In this document: one piece after another, positions 22,557 to 34,325 of the stretch
Layout of the letters: every line of letters begins with the position of its first letter
Numbering within the stretch: the stretch's first letter is position 1
Assembly: GCA_000349905.1 (NCBI GenBank)
Contig: KB722768.1
Span: 275,772 to 339,771 of the forward strand
Reading direction: 5' to 3'
Length of the DNA stretch: 64,000 bases
DNA from: Volvariella volvacea V23
Taxonomy: Eukaryota > Basidiomycota > Agaricomycetes > Agaricales > Pluteaceae
Position numbers and translations under genes: made by a program
Notes under the pieces: model-generated
Seen by the model: the letters and a program-made list of their open reading frames with translations, nothing else
Database searches by the model: none
Told to the model about the DNA's origin: nothing

Positions 22557-25002
22557 GATTACTTCTTACTATTTTATAAAGATTCTGATTGTTCTCTGGG
22601 AATAGAGGGCATTGGCTTGACAATCACTATGTCCCTTGACCGATTCAGAGTAACGCAGAAAGCATAGGACTGGCGCTGCTGGAAGCTTAGCGCATTCTCG
22701 TATTTACGCGCGGCAAACGCGCGCCTTTTTGAACAGCACAGAGATGAATATATCTGGGGCTTAACTGGGTATAGGTATGAAATTCGTCAGACCTTTGGGC
22801 TTCTTTGCTCAGGGAAGGCAGATAACAGTGCCGATTATTGCCAGTGATCCATAGTCGCCTATATCGAGTAGATTACTCTTGTACGATAAACGTGCATCGT
22901 GCCTATATGGATCTCCTTTAAGTCCACGCGGCGGCTTCAGGTGGCAGCAGCAGTACCTAGGGTCTTCATCGTATATCTGACGACCTCAGTATAAACCTGA
23001 GATCCAGACCATGCCCTGAATCTCAATCCCAGGAAGCTAAAATGGTCCAACAATCCCGCGCCATCAACTCGCAGAACGTGTTATGAAATGGCACCGAAAC
23101 CCTACCGTCCCTTCAATCCCCCCACGGGTGGTATGGTACCTATTGCCAATGGTGATCACAGGATGGGGTTCGTTGGTTCTTCCAGCGAGAGGAAAGAACA
23201 AATGTAAGGCACGCCATCATCCTAATTATCAACACGTTGTGAGAGCTCGGGATCACCCCAATTCGGGCACCAACCACTGGCATGCGCCGTGCATCTGAAA
23301 ATGCATTCTACTCGGAGTCAGACGCGTGTTGTCCTCGAACCCGACCTTTTCATTTCGCTAATCCATAGGCCGTGGCAACCGCCTGCCACTGGCCGCCGCT
23401 TCTGAATCGCTAAGTACCCGCCTACATCGCATATCATCATATGATCAAACTTGACGCACCTTGTTCCCCGCACGCGTAAGCGGAACCAGCGGCTTCTGAG
23501 CGTAAGAGGTGGTACAAGCCGTTGGCAGAAGGTACTGGCGAACGTCGTAGGTACACGTTTGGCAAATCAGCCGTCGGTGGTTGACGGCGATTAACTATCG
23601 CGTTCTTTTGTCCACCCGAGCCGCGTAGATTATCTTATCGCTATTGCGTCCTTCTAATCTATCACGGTACCTATGCTAGTAATATGAATTATAAGGAAGT
23701 CAAGCATCCAGGCTTCTGTAGAGTGTCCTGAAGCACTGAAGTTGAATGAACAATTTACCAAAGGAAGTCTCCAGGACACTGGTCATTTCGAACAATCAAG
23801 TACTAGTGCCATCTTCCAATCAACAAGCAAAGGTGAAATGGCGCAGATGACGATCGCCGCCGTGCCCTATGTATTACACACGTCGAAGCTTACCTCTCCA
23901 AATCCGTCAAATGCAACTGCGTAAAGCCGTATGAAGCGATGTAGCAAAGTCCGGAGTCAACCTTTAATCAAAATCAAATTTGCGGATGCTGTAATGGAAT
24001 CTTCCGTTGAAACTACTACTAGTGCTACCGCCGCCAAACTGGAGAGAGAAAGGAACACAGGGAAGGTCTTAGCACTAATGTCGTTGTTGTCCATGAAAGG
24101 AGAACACCATTTCACCTTTAGTTCATAGGATCAAAACACATTCCAACCCCGGGACCCTCATTCGGGCAACGCGCACACAGCCACTTCTTCACTTCAATCA
24201 CAACGGTCAGCCACCCTCAAGGGTTACAATACGAGAAACTGGATACTGAAAATGTCTAGAGAGAGTAAGCTGGGCGTAGGGTCCATAAGGCTTTATAGTT
24301 TACCTGTCCTCACTGAATTGGCCATCACTCATCACATCAACGAATCAATGAATCAACCGAACCTTGCCTCGAGGTGTTTTGTCTAAGCCGTCTTTTGTAA
24401 AAGAGACCAGATGCACTGGGCACTCCCTTAACTCCCGCCATCAATCCCGCTCAAACTCCCGCCGTTCATGTTTAATGGCGCAACAGCAGCTTCGATGAAT
24501 AGACTGTTGGAATGTGCTTGCCTTGCTGTCAAAAGTCTATTGTTAGTCGTGTTTAACCTTTCTTGGATATGATGTATCGTGTTAAGTTTGTTGCGTATGA
24601 CTTCGGAGTGTTGATGTTATGTAGCCAATTTCCCGACACTTGTCTTCTGTTCGCTGCTGCGACAATGCGCTGTTTTGCGTCTGGGGAAGGCAATCGCTTA
24701 CACTTGACCGTTGCCTTCGCTCGTCAAGAAGTCGGGTTATTACTTCACCGACATTAACAACAACGTCACATCAAAGCTAGCCACTGAGTAAGTGTCGGAC
24801 ACCGCATGTATGGACTGCCATTCCAGGTATTTTGGTTTTGGGATATGTATAGACGGGTCAGAAAATAGACACGAAACATAGACAAGTTGATCAATAGTCA
24901 ATTTCAAAGGAAAACAAAAAACTCAATTCCTAGGCTTTCCCTTCACTCTCCGACATCTGCGACGATCGTCATCCGAGGTTATAACCAACCCTGAAATTCC
25001 AT
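22557..25002. other. Gene-poor spacer after the array
   Basis: About 2.4 kb with only short, featureless open frames on both strands. I see no DUF6533 exon relic, no transposon termini and no RNA gene. The right end must contain the 3' untranslated region of the minus-strand transporter. Confidence 0.4.
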
Positions 25003-27472
25003 CTACGAGAGGGTTTCTTGGGATCTCCCAGATTCTCGGAGTGCCTGTTCGATGATCTCCTTGCGGAGCCATTTATCCTCAGGAGTAAAATACCAACTGA
25101 GGATCCCGAACAAGGTTACACTTCCAAAAATGACGCAAGCCTGCAAGGTATGATGGTGCGTCAGAATTTCCGAGGTCCAGGGAGTTCAGGATGGCCTCCT
25201 CCTCCCGAGGTGTGATACTCACAAAATTAAAAGTCTCGGCAGTCACGGGGAATACGAAAGGGGATAACATGACCTATGACGCTGCATTATGATGACTGCC
25301 TTGCAGTAATGAAAACAAGCACTCACAGAGACAACAAGGCCGTTGAAAAGAACAGCAATGCCGTAGTAAACACGCCTGTAACGCCCGAGGTAGAAATATG
25401 AATCCTTGAAGTGGTTCGGGGTGAAGAATAATCGTAATAGGGAGATAAGACCATATGCCGCAATGGTAGGGACACCTCCTGCCGATACAAGGGACGTGAA
25501 GGCCACTTGACTGGGAAGAATGGTGCACAAAAGAGTTGCGCCGAAGATGTAGATGACAGTGACGGCGTGCCTAGGCTGGCCAGCCTCGTCAACTTGACCA
25601 ATCCAGCCGGACATTGGAAGCACTCCGTCGCGGGCGACAGCAAACACAAGACGAGAAGCAGCGACGATAGCAACACTAGTGTTCTACAGAGAAGTCAGAG
25701 AACAGAAGCAATGTATGACACAAGAACTCACAAGAATAAGGCCAATGACCGCAATGATTGTCATGAAGATACTGCCGCCCCTTCCCAGTGCAAGTGCATA
25801 AATTTGGACGAAGGGTTGTGGGGCACCGATGGAGAAGAGCACGTCAAGATCAGGGGTGCAAAACAAGAAGAGAATGGCGGTAACGAAGCCAAGGATTCCG
25901 GTTGCGAGAGCGCTACTCAAGATACCCTTCCCAGCTACGACACTAGAGACAAGGTTTAGTACCAATGCCAAGATGCGAATACGTATACTTGCCGAGCGTT
26001 TTTAGTTTCTTCAGCAATGTGGCCAGAGGCATCGAAGCCAGTCATGGTTCCGGCGGTAAAAAGGCTAGAAGCATTATGAGATAGCAATATGGGATTGCGA
26101 CAATGAAGATTCTCACAATGACAAGATCCAGTTCCACGCCGGCGGGGCACCAGTTCCATTATCTATTAGGAGGTTGAGCTTGCTTCACAGATGTGAAACA
26201 CAAGAACTTACAAGTCATGGTGAAGACATCCTTAGCTGAGCGGAATCCGTAGGTTCTGGAAACACCAATAGGCAGCCAAATGACGCAGAGGAGGAAGTCC
26301 GCCGACATCAGTAGCAAGGAGCCACGGAAGACAGCCGAGTAAAGACGAGGAGGCAGGTAGTTAATGGCTACAGCCAGAACCAACAAAACTTCAGAGACCG
26401 CCCAGATGAAGGCGCGCCATTTGACGTTATCATAAGTGATGCCTCCAGGAAAATCGATCTCCCAAACTGCGAGCTGGGAGACGAGATAATTGGCAGTGGT
26501 CTGAATAGTGGAATGAGTCACATGGCCCAACATAGCTTGGAAAATGACGTACTTGGCAATTACCAGCAACAAAGGTCATCCAAGCCGTGCAAGACCACCA
26601 AGCGACAATGAAGCCAATGAAGCGAGCATACTTCGGTCCAGCACTCTCGGCAGCCCAAATGTAAATGGAGCCGCTCAAAGGCAGAGCAGAACATACTTCC
26701 GCCAAAATAGCGGCCGTCATCGTCATGAACACGATCGTAATACAGTACGATGACCTAGATGCAGATTTAGATCCACGATCGCTATTCCACGTTGCTGTGT
26801 GCCAATACAAACCATATCGCAGCCGGACCACCAGCTAAGAGACCGAGGAAAATGGCCGATCTGAGGATTTTCGTGACGTCAGATTGCCTTTCGTGTCACA
26901 CGGAAGAAAACAAGAGCGGGACCAACCTGACGCCTCCAATAAAGTTGAGAGCACAAAAACTTGCTGCAAAGCTTTCGACAAGGTGCCAGCTACGGTGGAG
27001 TTGCTACAGAAACATAGTTGGATCTTACAGAATGATTAGTCCTATCTATAAGAACTTACCTGTCTGTACCCGAGCCTTTGCTACAAACGAAGTTAGTACG
27101 CTCAACGGAAAAAGAAGAGAAGTGATATCGCTGGGGGGCTTCCCTACGCAGGTATCAGCGCTGATCAGGTTCAAGCGGTATAATCTCAATCCTTTTCATG
27201 AATCTTTCAATCACTGCCGTAATACCTGGGCAATCACCAAGGTTGCAACCAGATGTTGGCTCAGAAATCGATAACACGAAAAGGATACCCGCAGCCATTT
27301 CCAGTTTATCACTGTAGTTTGACGTTACCAGTATGCTAGCGTCCCGATACCCAAACAGAAAGCCTCCCAAAAGGAGGATTTTTCATGGTATTACCAGCTG
27401 CAACTCGTCTTGATCCATCGTGGTAGCTTCCTCGGTAACATTTGGTGTCGATTTTGGAGAGCCTTTCGACAT
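25003..27472 (-). CDS. APC-family amino acid / choline-type permease
   Basis: Twelve-helix transporter of the fungal amino acid/choline permease family (TC 2.A.3.4 type), plasma or organelle membrane; substrate not predictable. Exons: 27395-27472, 27060-27080, 26927-27003, 26813-26860, 26553-26754, 26212-26500, 26117-26162, 25993-26064, 25732-25942, 25327-25683, 25223-25273, 25003-25140; 529 aa. Family landmarks: QRLGYRQ on a 21-nt exon, FAASFCALNFIGGVR, LAGGPAAIWSS, AGNCQTTANYLVSQL, TAGTMTGFDASGHIAEETKN and SRLVFAVARDGVLPMS. The first intron is 314 nt; I join MDQDELQL directly to QRLGYRQ, which fits phase and family, but an extra exon is not excluded. The intron after 25993 starts with GC (GCAAGT), a GC-AG intron. 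It lies only 214 bases downstream of the eIF5B stop, on the same strand. Confidence 0.88.
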
Positions 27473-27686
27473 TTTTTCCGAGTGTAATCTAGTCGCTACG
27501 TGGGAGGGGGAGGGAAGGAAACGACAGAGATACAGGAAGAAAGCAAATCGTGCGATGGGATTGTAAAAATACACTGCAGCCAGCTTAGTAAGACACACAT
27601 CAATGACTTGGCGCCGCCACTTTCCGGTCCGTTTCCTTATCCAACCCAGGCGGACCTTACTATACCATACATTGACCATACAAGCT

Positions 27687-30600
27687 CTACTGGATATTGA
27701 ATTTCTACGGGGATATCAGCGCCACCATATGGACAGAGAGATAGGGAACTAAACCTACCGGTTTGAGTGCCTTGATCAACAACCACTCTTCGTTGCTGAC
27801 GTCGGACTTGAAGGTGCTCTGAGAGGAGCGGTGGAATGAGAGTCTGTCGCGCCGGCACAGTTTTATTACAAGACATACCTTGAGGACGTCGATGCTTTGC
27901 CGTGATATCTGACTATAAATCTCATCGCTCTGATCAAAGTGCCTGCCAAACATTTTGGCGGATTGATACACTGCATGCTCAATTTTCACCGCAACGCCAC
28001 CACCAGCTTGCGATTTCTTCACGACCTAAAAATATTGGTGAGAAATGGCATGTAAACATCCCAAGAAATATATCCGAGATACCTCAAAACTCTTATGGTT
28101 GATCTCCAATGATGTTCTAATCGTGTGTAAGTATTCTATTCGCCATATGCTCGTAGTATCCGCGAGAGAAAGGAACGTACACTTTACCGAGCTCGATGAT
28201 GTCCTTCTTACCGGTGGCAGCGTCGGTCTTGACAACCGCGAGAGGAGTACCAACCCGTAGCGTCCCGTCGAGGATATCCACACCCAGAATGATCGGATCT
28301 CGCTTGGCAAAGGCAGCGATAGTCTTCAGACGACAAGGCCAGACAGCCTGAGGTGCATTGTCTCGACGCTTAGCTTCGTCAATCTCCTTCTGATATGCCG
28401 TAAATGCGTCGAACAAGTGATAAATGATATCCGCTGTCACGTTCAACATATGCCGGAAAACGAGGTGCAGAAAAGGGGCGACGATTGTGAGCACATATGT
28501 TCCTTTTTTCCACGGCTGACAAGACTGAGAAGTATCTCACCTTTGAACAATTTAATGCCCATTTCATCAGCCAATCGTTCAGCCTCCTTGTCGATAGGGA
28601 CATCGAAGCAAAGGATGGTAGCGAATTCTTTAGCCTTCTCCAGCATCGTAGACGCGCGCATAATGTCTCGTTTATGCACGGGCCCGATATTAATTCCACT
28701 GACAGGGATTTTGCTGACACGGAGGAATTCAAGAAGGGCCTCCAAGGAACCCAGTGTAGAAGCTTGAACACAAACGCCACGTCCGGTCTTATCGATTCTG
28801 TTCAAGAGGTCGGTAAGGTCTGACATGACTTCTTCCCTCAGATAATCCTCATCATCATCGGGTCCCACTACAAGCAGCCTTGAACCAGCGATAGCCTTTT
28901 CCAAGTCCGGAGCGACAATCTTGACACCCAACGCGGCCTTGACCTCCTTATGGTGGACATATGCGGACTGGTCAGAAGAGGCAAACCGTTGTCAGTCACC
29001 TGCCAGCGCTAGCAAGGAATCCTGGACTGACCTTGATACGAAGCTCGCGTAGTGGTTGAGGTGTGAGAAGCGCTCGGATTTGTGTCACGATTGGTCCATT
29101 GAGACCGCAAACCACAATTCTTTCGCCTTCCTTCAAAACACCATTGGATAGGACCACATCAATCGTAGTCCCGAGGCCTTCAATGACTTTGACCTCAAGA
29201 ACCGTGCAAGAAACCTCCGATAGGTACATCAAGCTCTCGGTCATCCTTTGTTGGGTCAAGTTGACAAGTAGCATGATCATGTCGGGTACACCTTCTCCTG
29301 TGATCGCAGATGTGGGAACGATGGAGACGTTGCGGGCAAAGTTTTTGTTTTCGTAGTAAAGAACAGCATTCAAACCGTTCTCGGCGAAAGCGAGGATTGC
29401 TTTGGACAGGCGCTCCTCAAATTCTCGTTGTACGGCCCGGCTTTGCTTGACCAATGACTCTTGGAATGCGCCATTGGGTGTAGCTTGCCAGCCGTAGAGA
29501 CGATCAATCTAAAAAAGTGGCGTGACTTATTCGAGATGTAGCACTATACAGACAAAATCAAAATACCTTGTTCAACGCTACGATGAAGGGCGTCTTCCTA
29601 TCCCTAAGGAGTCGAAGCGACTCGAGCGTTTGCGCCTCCAGACCGTGCTAAAATAGCATCACTGAATCAACTCTACACGTTCATAAGAAGCGGAGGGCGG
29701 ACCCACCATGATATCAACGACTAGCACCGCAATGTTACACAACGAACTTCCACGAGATCGCAAGTTTGTGAAGGATTCGTGTCCAGGGGTATCGATAATG
29801 AGCAGACCGGGAACCTTGTACTCGTACTTGCCATCCTGATCGACGCCCGCTCAGCACAGCACAAAACAGCGCGGTGGGGATAGCAACTCATTTCCTCTCA
29901 ACTCACCTTATTGACCACGGCGGTCTTCTGCTTGATAGCTTCTGCGGGGAAGTACGTGGCGCCGATCTGCTGGGTGATTCCACCAGCTTCGCCCTCTTGG
30001 ACGTTGGTTTGACGGATCTATAAAGGTGGTGGATTTAGTCACCCTATAAAAGAGCTGCGCCTCAGGGTCGCCCGCGCACCTTATCCAACAACTTCGTTTT
30101 GCCAGTGTCGACGTGTCCCAGGATACAGCAGATAGGGCTGCGAAGATTGTCCTTGCTTCGAGCGGCCATGGCGTCTTCATGAGCCTTTGCACGTCGGGCA
30201 GCTGCCTCGGCCTTCCGTTTTTCGGCCATCTTCTGGGTTGCTGTCAGCTCCTCTTCAGATGACTCGTCCTCTTCACTAGAATCATCGGAACTGTCGGAAT
30301 CAGAGTCAGATTCCTCTGATGACTCTTCAGATTCTTCAGATTCCTCCTTAGCTGGTGCTGGTTTGGCAGCTGCAGCCGGTGTCTTTCCGGCGTTCTTTGC
30401 ATTGACAGGGGCTGGTGGTTGCGCTAGCGAGAAGAGAAACAGGGTCGAGTAATATGAACTACCAAGTGCTGGGGAAGAGGCTGAAGCATACCTTTACCAG
30501 CCGGTTTGGGTGCAGGCGCTGATGCAGCCTTTGCAGGGGCAATAGGCTCGGCGGGTTTAGCTTCACCCTCCTCATCACTTGACGCATCCCACGAATCCTT

Positions 30601-32377
30601 GACATCGGGTACAGGAGCGGGTGTGGCAGAGACAGGCGTTTCAGGCTTGTCTTTTTCCTCGTCGCTGCTGGCGTCCCAATCGTCTTTAGCTTCTAGTTCG
30701 GCAGGCGGTGTTTCAGGTGGTGGCGCGACATCAGGTGTCTTGGGTCGCGATTCTGGTGCTGGTGAGCTATCCTTCTGGCTGGGACCTCTCTTTCTGTTAC
30801 CATACGTAACCTTCTTGGGCACAGCGCCGTCTTGCAGACCCCTGATCTGGACACCACCAGCCGCCAACAAAGCTTGTTTGCGCATCTCTGCAATGGCCCT
30901 CTCTTCCTTTTGCTTTTTGGTAAGGTATGTTCCCTGTTTCTTCGCGAGCTCCTTCTTGGCCTAAAATCGGGGATGAAGCACTGTAGGGGGGGTATGAAAG
31001 CAGCTTACACACCTTCTCCTTGTCCTTTCGTCTTTGCTTTTCTTCCAGCTTCCTACGTTCCTCTTCTTCCGCCCTTCTTTGCTCTTCCTCAATCCGTTTC
31101 CTTTCTTCCTCTGCAGCACGACGTGCCTCTTCCTCTAATCTCTTCTTTTCATCTAATAGCGCCTTTAAGGCACTGATACCTCCTTTCTTCTTGCCTGCAG
31201 CACTAGGTGCAGGAGCAGGAGCAGGAGCAGGAATGTCTTCGTCCTTCTTTCCTTTCTTCTTCTTTTTCTTCTTCTTTGCAGCAGCATCACCACCGCCCTC
31301 CGCCTCTTCCCCTTCATCGTCTTCCTCCGCTTTGGCCGGTTGTGCAGCTGGCGCTGGTTCTGGCGCTGGTGCAGCTGGTGCAGGTTGCGTCTCTTCGTCC
31401 CCTTGCTCTGCTGCTTTTTTCGCCGCTGCTTGTGCTTTCTTTTTAGCCTATAGATGATTAAATATTAATGAACAATATTAAAGCTTGAGTGTGCAGGTCA
31501 AACGACACCTTTTCCCGCTCTTTCTTCAACTTTTCCTTTTCCTTCTTGCTCAACACTTTGACGGTGGGCTCCTCAGCATCGTCTACGTCATCCGCCTCCT
31601 TAGAAGCAGGAGTGGGCTGTTCTGGAGCAGCAGCAGGAGCTTGTGGTTGTTCAGCAGGCGCAGCTGGAACAACGTGATTAGATTTCATGAATCAGGTCAT
31701 CCACGGCGCACTGTCAACTCACCGGCAACCTCCTCATCGTCCTCGTCCTTAGCTTTACCCTTCTTCTTCCCCTTCTTATCTTTCTTCTTTTTCTCCTTCA
31801 CTGGCCCCCACTCTTCGTCCGCCAGGTCGTCTGCTGTTACCTCAACAGGCTTTTTGGACGAGGCGGTGTCTGCCTCTGGCTGTGCATTATCTACAGCAGT
31901 AGCAGGCTCGTCCTCGTCAGAGTTATCCTGCTGCTTCTTTTTCTTCTTTTCCTTCGCTTTTTTGTTTTTAGCAGCGGCTTTAAGTGTAGACTAATGCGCG
32001 TGGAGTAGAGTTCGCATGATGGATGATCATTTAGTCTTCCTAATCAGGGATGCCAGAGCAAGATCACTCACCATCAATCCACCAAAATCCTCTTCCTCCT
32101 CTTCAGGGGCGTCATTACCAGTATCCATCTGTAAGGCAGCAAATCCTGAGAAGCCGCCCCTTGGTTTGGTCGATGGGCCTTCATCTTGATCATCCAAGTT
32201 GCCCGGACTGGCCAGGTTGTTCTGAGCCACCGACTCCCCTGCTTTCTCCCTAGAAAACAGCAGTGAGACGCCTGGGCTCATCTGAATCCCAGCGGTGCAC
32301 AAGATCAAGTGATCAAGCGAAACTCACCAGAAATCGTCGTCGTCTTTCTTGGATTTCTTTCCTTTCTTCGGCGGCAT
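27687..32377 (-). CDS. fun12: Translation initiation factor eIF5B (Fun12)
   Basis: GTPase that joins the 60S subunit to the initiation complex. Seventeen exons: 32328-32377, 32072-32249, 31723-31990, 31509-31663, 31013-31447, 30492-30960, 30080-30423, 29907-30017, 29707-29835, 29567-29647, 29032-29508, 28541-28967, 28181-28433, 28083-28116, 27879-28025, 27759-27818, 27687-27704; 1211 aa. The first ~600 residues are the usual Lys/Glu/Ala-rich disordered region with a long charged coiled-coil-like stretch and Ser/Asp/Glu acidic runs. The G domain has GHVDTGKT (621-628), DTPGH (685-689) and NKID (739-742), followed by domain II, domain III and the C-terminal domain ending LKPKFNIQ. The start [11 protein letters not shown] is typical. 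Exon 13 uses donor GTACGT two bases inside the first GT. Confidence 0.95.
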
Positions 32378-32583
32378 CGCTTACTGGTGCTTCAGGTTTG
32401 CGACGAGTCACTGAAAGCGGGGCGATCTGAGGAGGAGGGAGGGAATCAAATTCAAGGATGATTGTATGTGCTCGACCCGGGAGTGCTGAATGGTGTCACG
32501 TGGTCTATGTGGACCCTCATGGACCTGCGGGACCCTGGGCTCACAAGCCAGATAGCCAATCTAACTTTGCTTCCACCATCGGA
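32378..32583. promoter_or_regulatory. Compact divergent promoter, eIF5B/Arl2
   Basis: Just 206 bases separate the two start codons, so both 5' leaders and promoters are packed here or overlap. No motif was identified with confidence. Confidence 0.55.
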
Positions 32584-33566
32584 ATGGGACTTCTCACCAT
32601 AATCCGCAAAAATCGGCAAAAGGAGAGGGAGATGCGGATATTGTTCTTGTGAGAGTTGGTTCCTTGCCTTCATTTTGTCTTTGTATCCCTGTGCGGGGTA
32701 TATGACAGTCCATCACCAACACAAACCCATCTGAAACCTAGGGGACTGGATAATGCAGGGAAAACCACGATCCTCAAGAAGCTCAATGGAGAAGATATAA
32801 CGACCATCAGCCCAACCTTGGGCTTCAACATCAAGACCTTTGCTCATGGAAAGTAAGCTAGCTTCGTCGCGGATGTAGCGCTCTTCGAACCCAAACGCTT
32901 GAGTTTAATTAAACACTGATCGATTCGCAATTCCCCGCTCAAGGTATACTCTGAACATATGTGCGTTAGCTTTCCTTGGTCGTCCACTCCGCCTATCCTA
33001 AACCCAATTCCGCCCTTGGCTTATTCGGCTGGTTATTCAAACGAGGGTAGGGGATGTAGGAGGTCAAAGGACGCTCCGGCCCTACTGGCGTAACTACTTT
33101 GAACAAACAGACGCCATCGTCTGGGTCGTCGATTCTGGTGACAGATTGCGAATGAGCGATTGCAAAGAAGAGCTGCATAGTCTCCTGCTGGAGGATGTAA
33201 GCATGCAACCCCGTCACCATAAGCATACATTCTAACCCTATTTTCGTTTCGAATAGAGGCTCGCTGGTGCATCCTTGCTGGTTTTTGCCAATAAGCAAGA
33301 CTTGCCCGGTTCGCTGACTGTATCGGAAATTAGAGATGTAGGTTTTTCGAATGAGCTGATTCTCTCTGACTAATGCCAATGGTTGCGCGATTAACTGGCA
33401 TCCCTATTGCCAGGCCCTAGAGCTGCCGTCCATCAAATCTCACCAATGGAAGATATGGCCCTGCAGTGCTGTGACCGGAGAGAACCTAGTCGCCGGCCTC
33501 GATTGGGTGGTCAACGATGTCGGGAGCCGTTTGTATTACAGCTCCACAGTAACCCCAGCGGAATGA
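32584..33566 (+). CDS. arl2: ADP-ribosylation factor-like GTPase Arl2 (Cin4/Alp41)
   Basis: Small GTPase acting with tubulin cofactors in tubulin folding and microtubule biogenesis. Six exons (32584-32648, 32742-32852, 32943-32959, 33051-33196, 33257-33337, 33414-33566) give 190 aa. It has Gly2 (MGLLTIIRK), the P-loop GLDNAGKT (23-30), switch I with [11 protein letters not shown], switch [26 protein letters not shown] (125-128) and [15 protein letters not shown] and the [11 protein letters not shown] end distinguish Arl2 from Arf1. Exon 3 is only 17 nt and encodes KYTLNI; its phases fit both neighbours. Acceptor of exon 2 is CCTAG. Confidence 0.95.
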
Positions 33567-33572
33567 ACTCCG

Positions 33573-34325
33573 GTGTACTTTCTTGTCCTGTCTCCGTCAC
33601 TCCACACATTATTGACCTCTTGCTTTGAATTCGCATTGGCTTCTTATTCGGATAGCTCGGTATGTTATTATTCTGTTGACATGGAAGCACGCTCTTCAAG
33701 GCTGGGGATCAAGGGGACGGAACAGCTCGAGGCGTCACGCCAAACTTACGGAGGCTATTCTCCCGATGTCCTTCCACCTCACCCTACTGTGACACTTATT
33801 GATCGTCTGACTCTTGGTATTGGATCGGTGATTCACTGCTGCAGTCTTCATTGGCTCGTCCTTAACCCAAGACTCGATGCCCTGGTGGTTAGGGCCAAGG
33901 CCTGGATGCGAGCTTATTTTTGTGATGCAAGTCTACCGGCGATCCGTTATAACTTTCTGAAAGAAACGCATGGGCTTATCAGCATATCCAATCCTTGGAT
34001 TTACGTTCCAACCCCTTTCCGGGGTTCAAGCGGTCACTTCCCCCTTGCCCTTCCTTTGCACCTTTCCCGGTCCGCATCGGACACCATTGTACCAGAGTTC
34101 TTCCAACACCGCACATGGGCCAGAAAGAACAAAAGAACGAGGAAAAGGCTGAATTGCAGTGAAAGATCCGTGCTCGTTGTTTGCGGAACGTTAGAGGCGG
34201 CTATCTTCCCATCCTTTGGCTGTTGGAATCAGTCTTCTTCCTCCGTTTACGATCCCTCGAAATTTCCTGATTCGCTACTGACTAGCTGCTCAGGATCGCG
34301 ATGTTGTATCCCAGGCTGCGCATAA
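33573..34325 (+). CDS. Unidentified 250-codon open frame, possibly part of a multi-exon gene
   Basis: A single ATG-started frame of 250 codons opens just after the Arl2 stop. It has no recognised domain; segments such as TVTLIDRLTLGIGSVIHCCS are mildly hydrophobic and the middle is basic. By composition such a length is unlikely by chance, but codon use is not clearly gene-like. Downstream, 34293-34341 reads DRDVVSQAAHNLGLCI up to a GTGAGT donor, and 34492-34674 has an open frame (MLPSSNRPIISEAL.. to ..HPPTSFH) ending in GTAAGT, so a spliced gene reaching about 35081 is possible. I could not join these in one frame. Could instead be a long 3' tail of arl2. Confidence 0.25.
   Translation: MYFLVLSPSLHTLLTSCFEFALASYSDSSVCYYSVDMEARSSRLGIKGTEQLEASRQTYGGYSPDVLPPHPTVTLIDRLTLGIGSVIHCCSLHWLVLNPRLDALVVRAKAWMRAYFCDASLPAIRYNFLKETHGLISISNPWIYVPTPFRGSSGHFPLALPLHLSRSASDTIVPEFFQHRTWARKNKRTRKRLNCSERSVLVVCGTLEAAIFPSFGCWNQSSSSVYDPSKFPDSLLTSCSGSRCCIPGCA

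Noticed and set aside
9502..25002. Transposon as driver of the array
   Set aside because: No transposase, reverse transcriptase, terminal repeats or target-site duplications were seen; the repeats are explained by tandem gene duplication.
27081..27394. A 7-nt exon CATACTG in the first permease intron
   Set aside because: It could be bounded by CTAG and GTAACG, but its phase does not allow the known QRLGYRQ exon to follow; direct joining fits better.
31020..31994. Plus-strand Ser/Phe-rich frames opposite eIF5B
   Set aside because: Shadows of the Lys/Glu/Ala-rich N-terminal region of eIF5B on the other strand.
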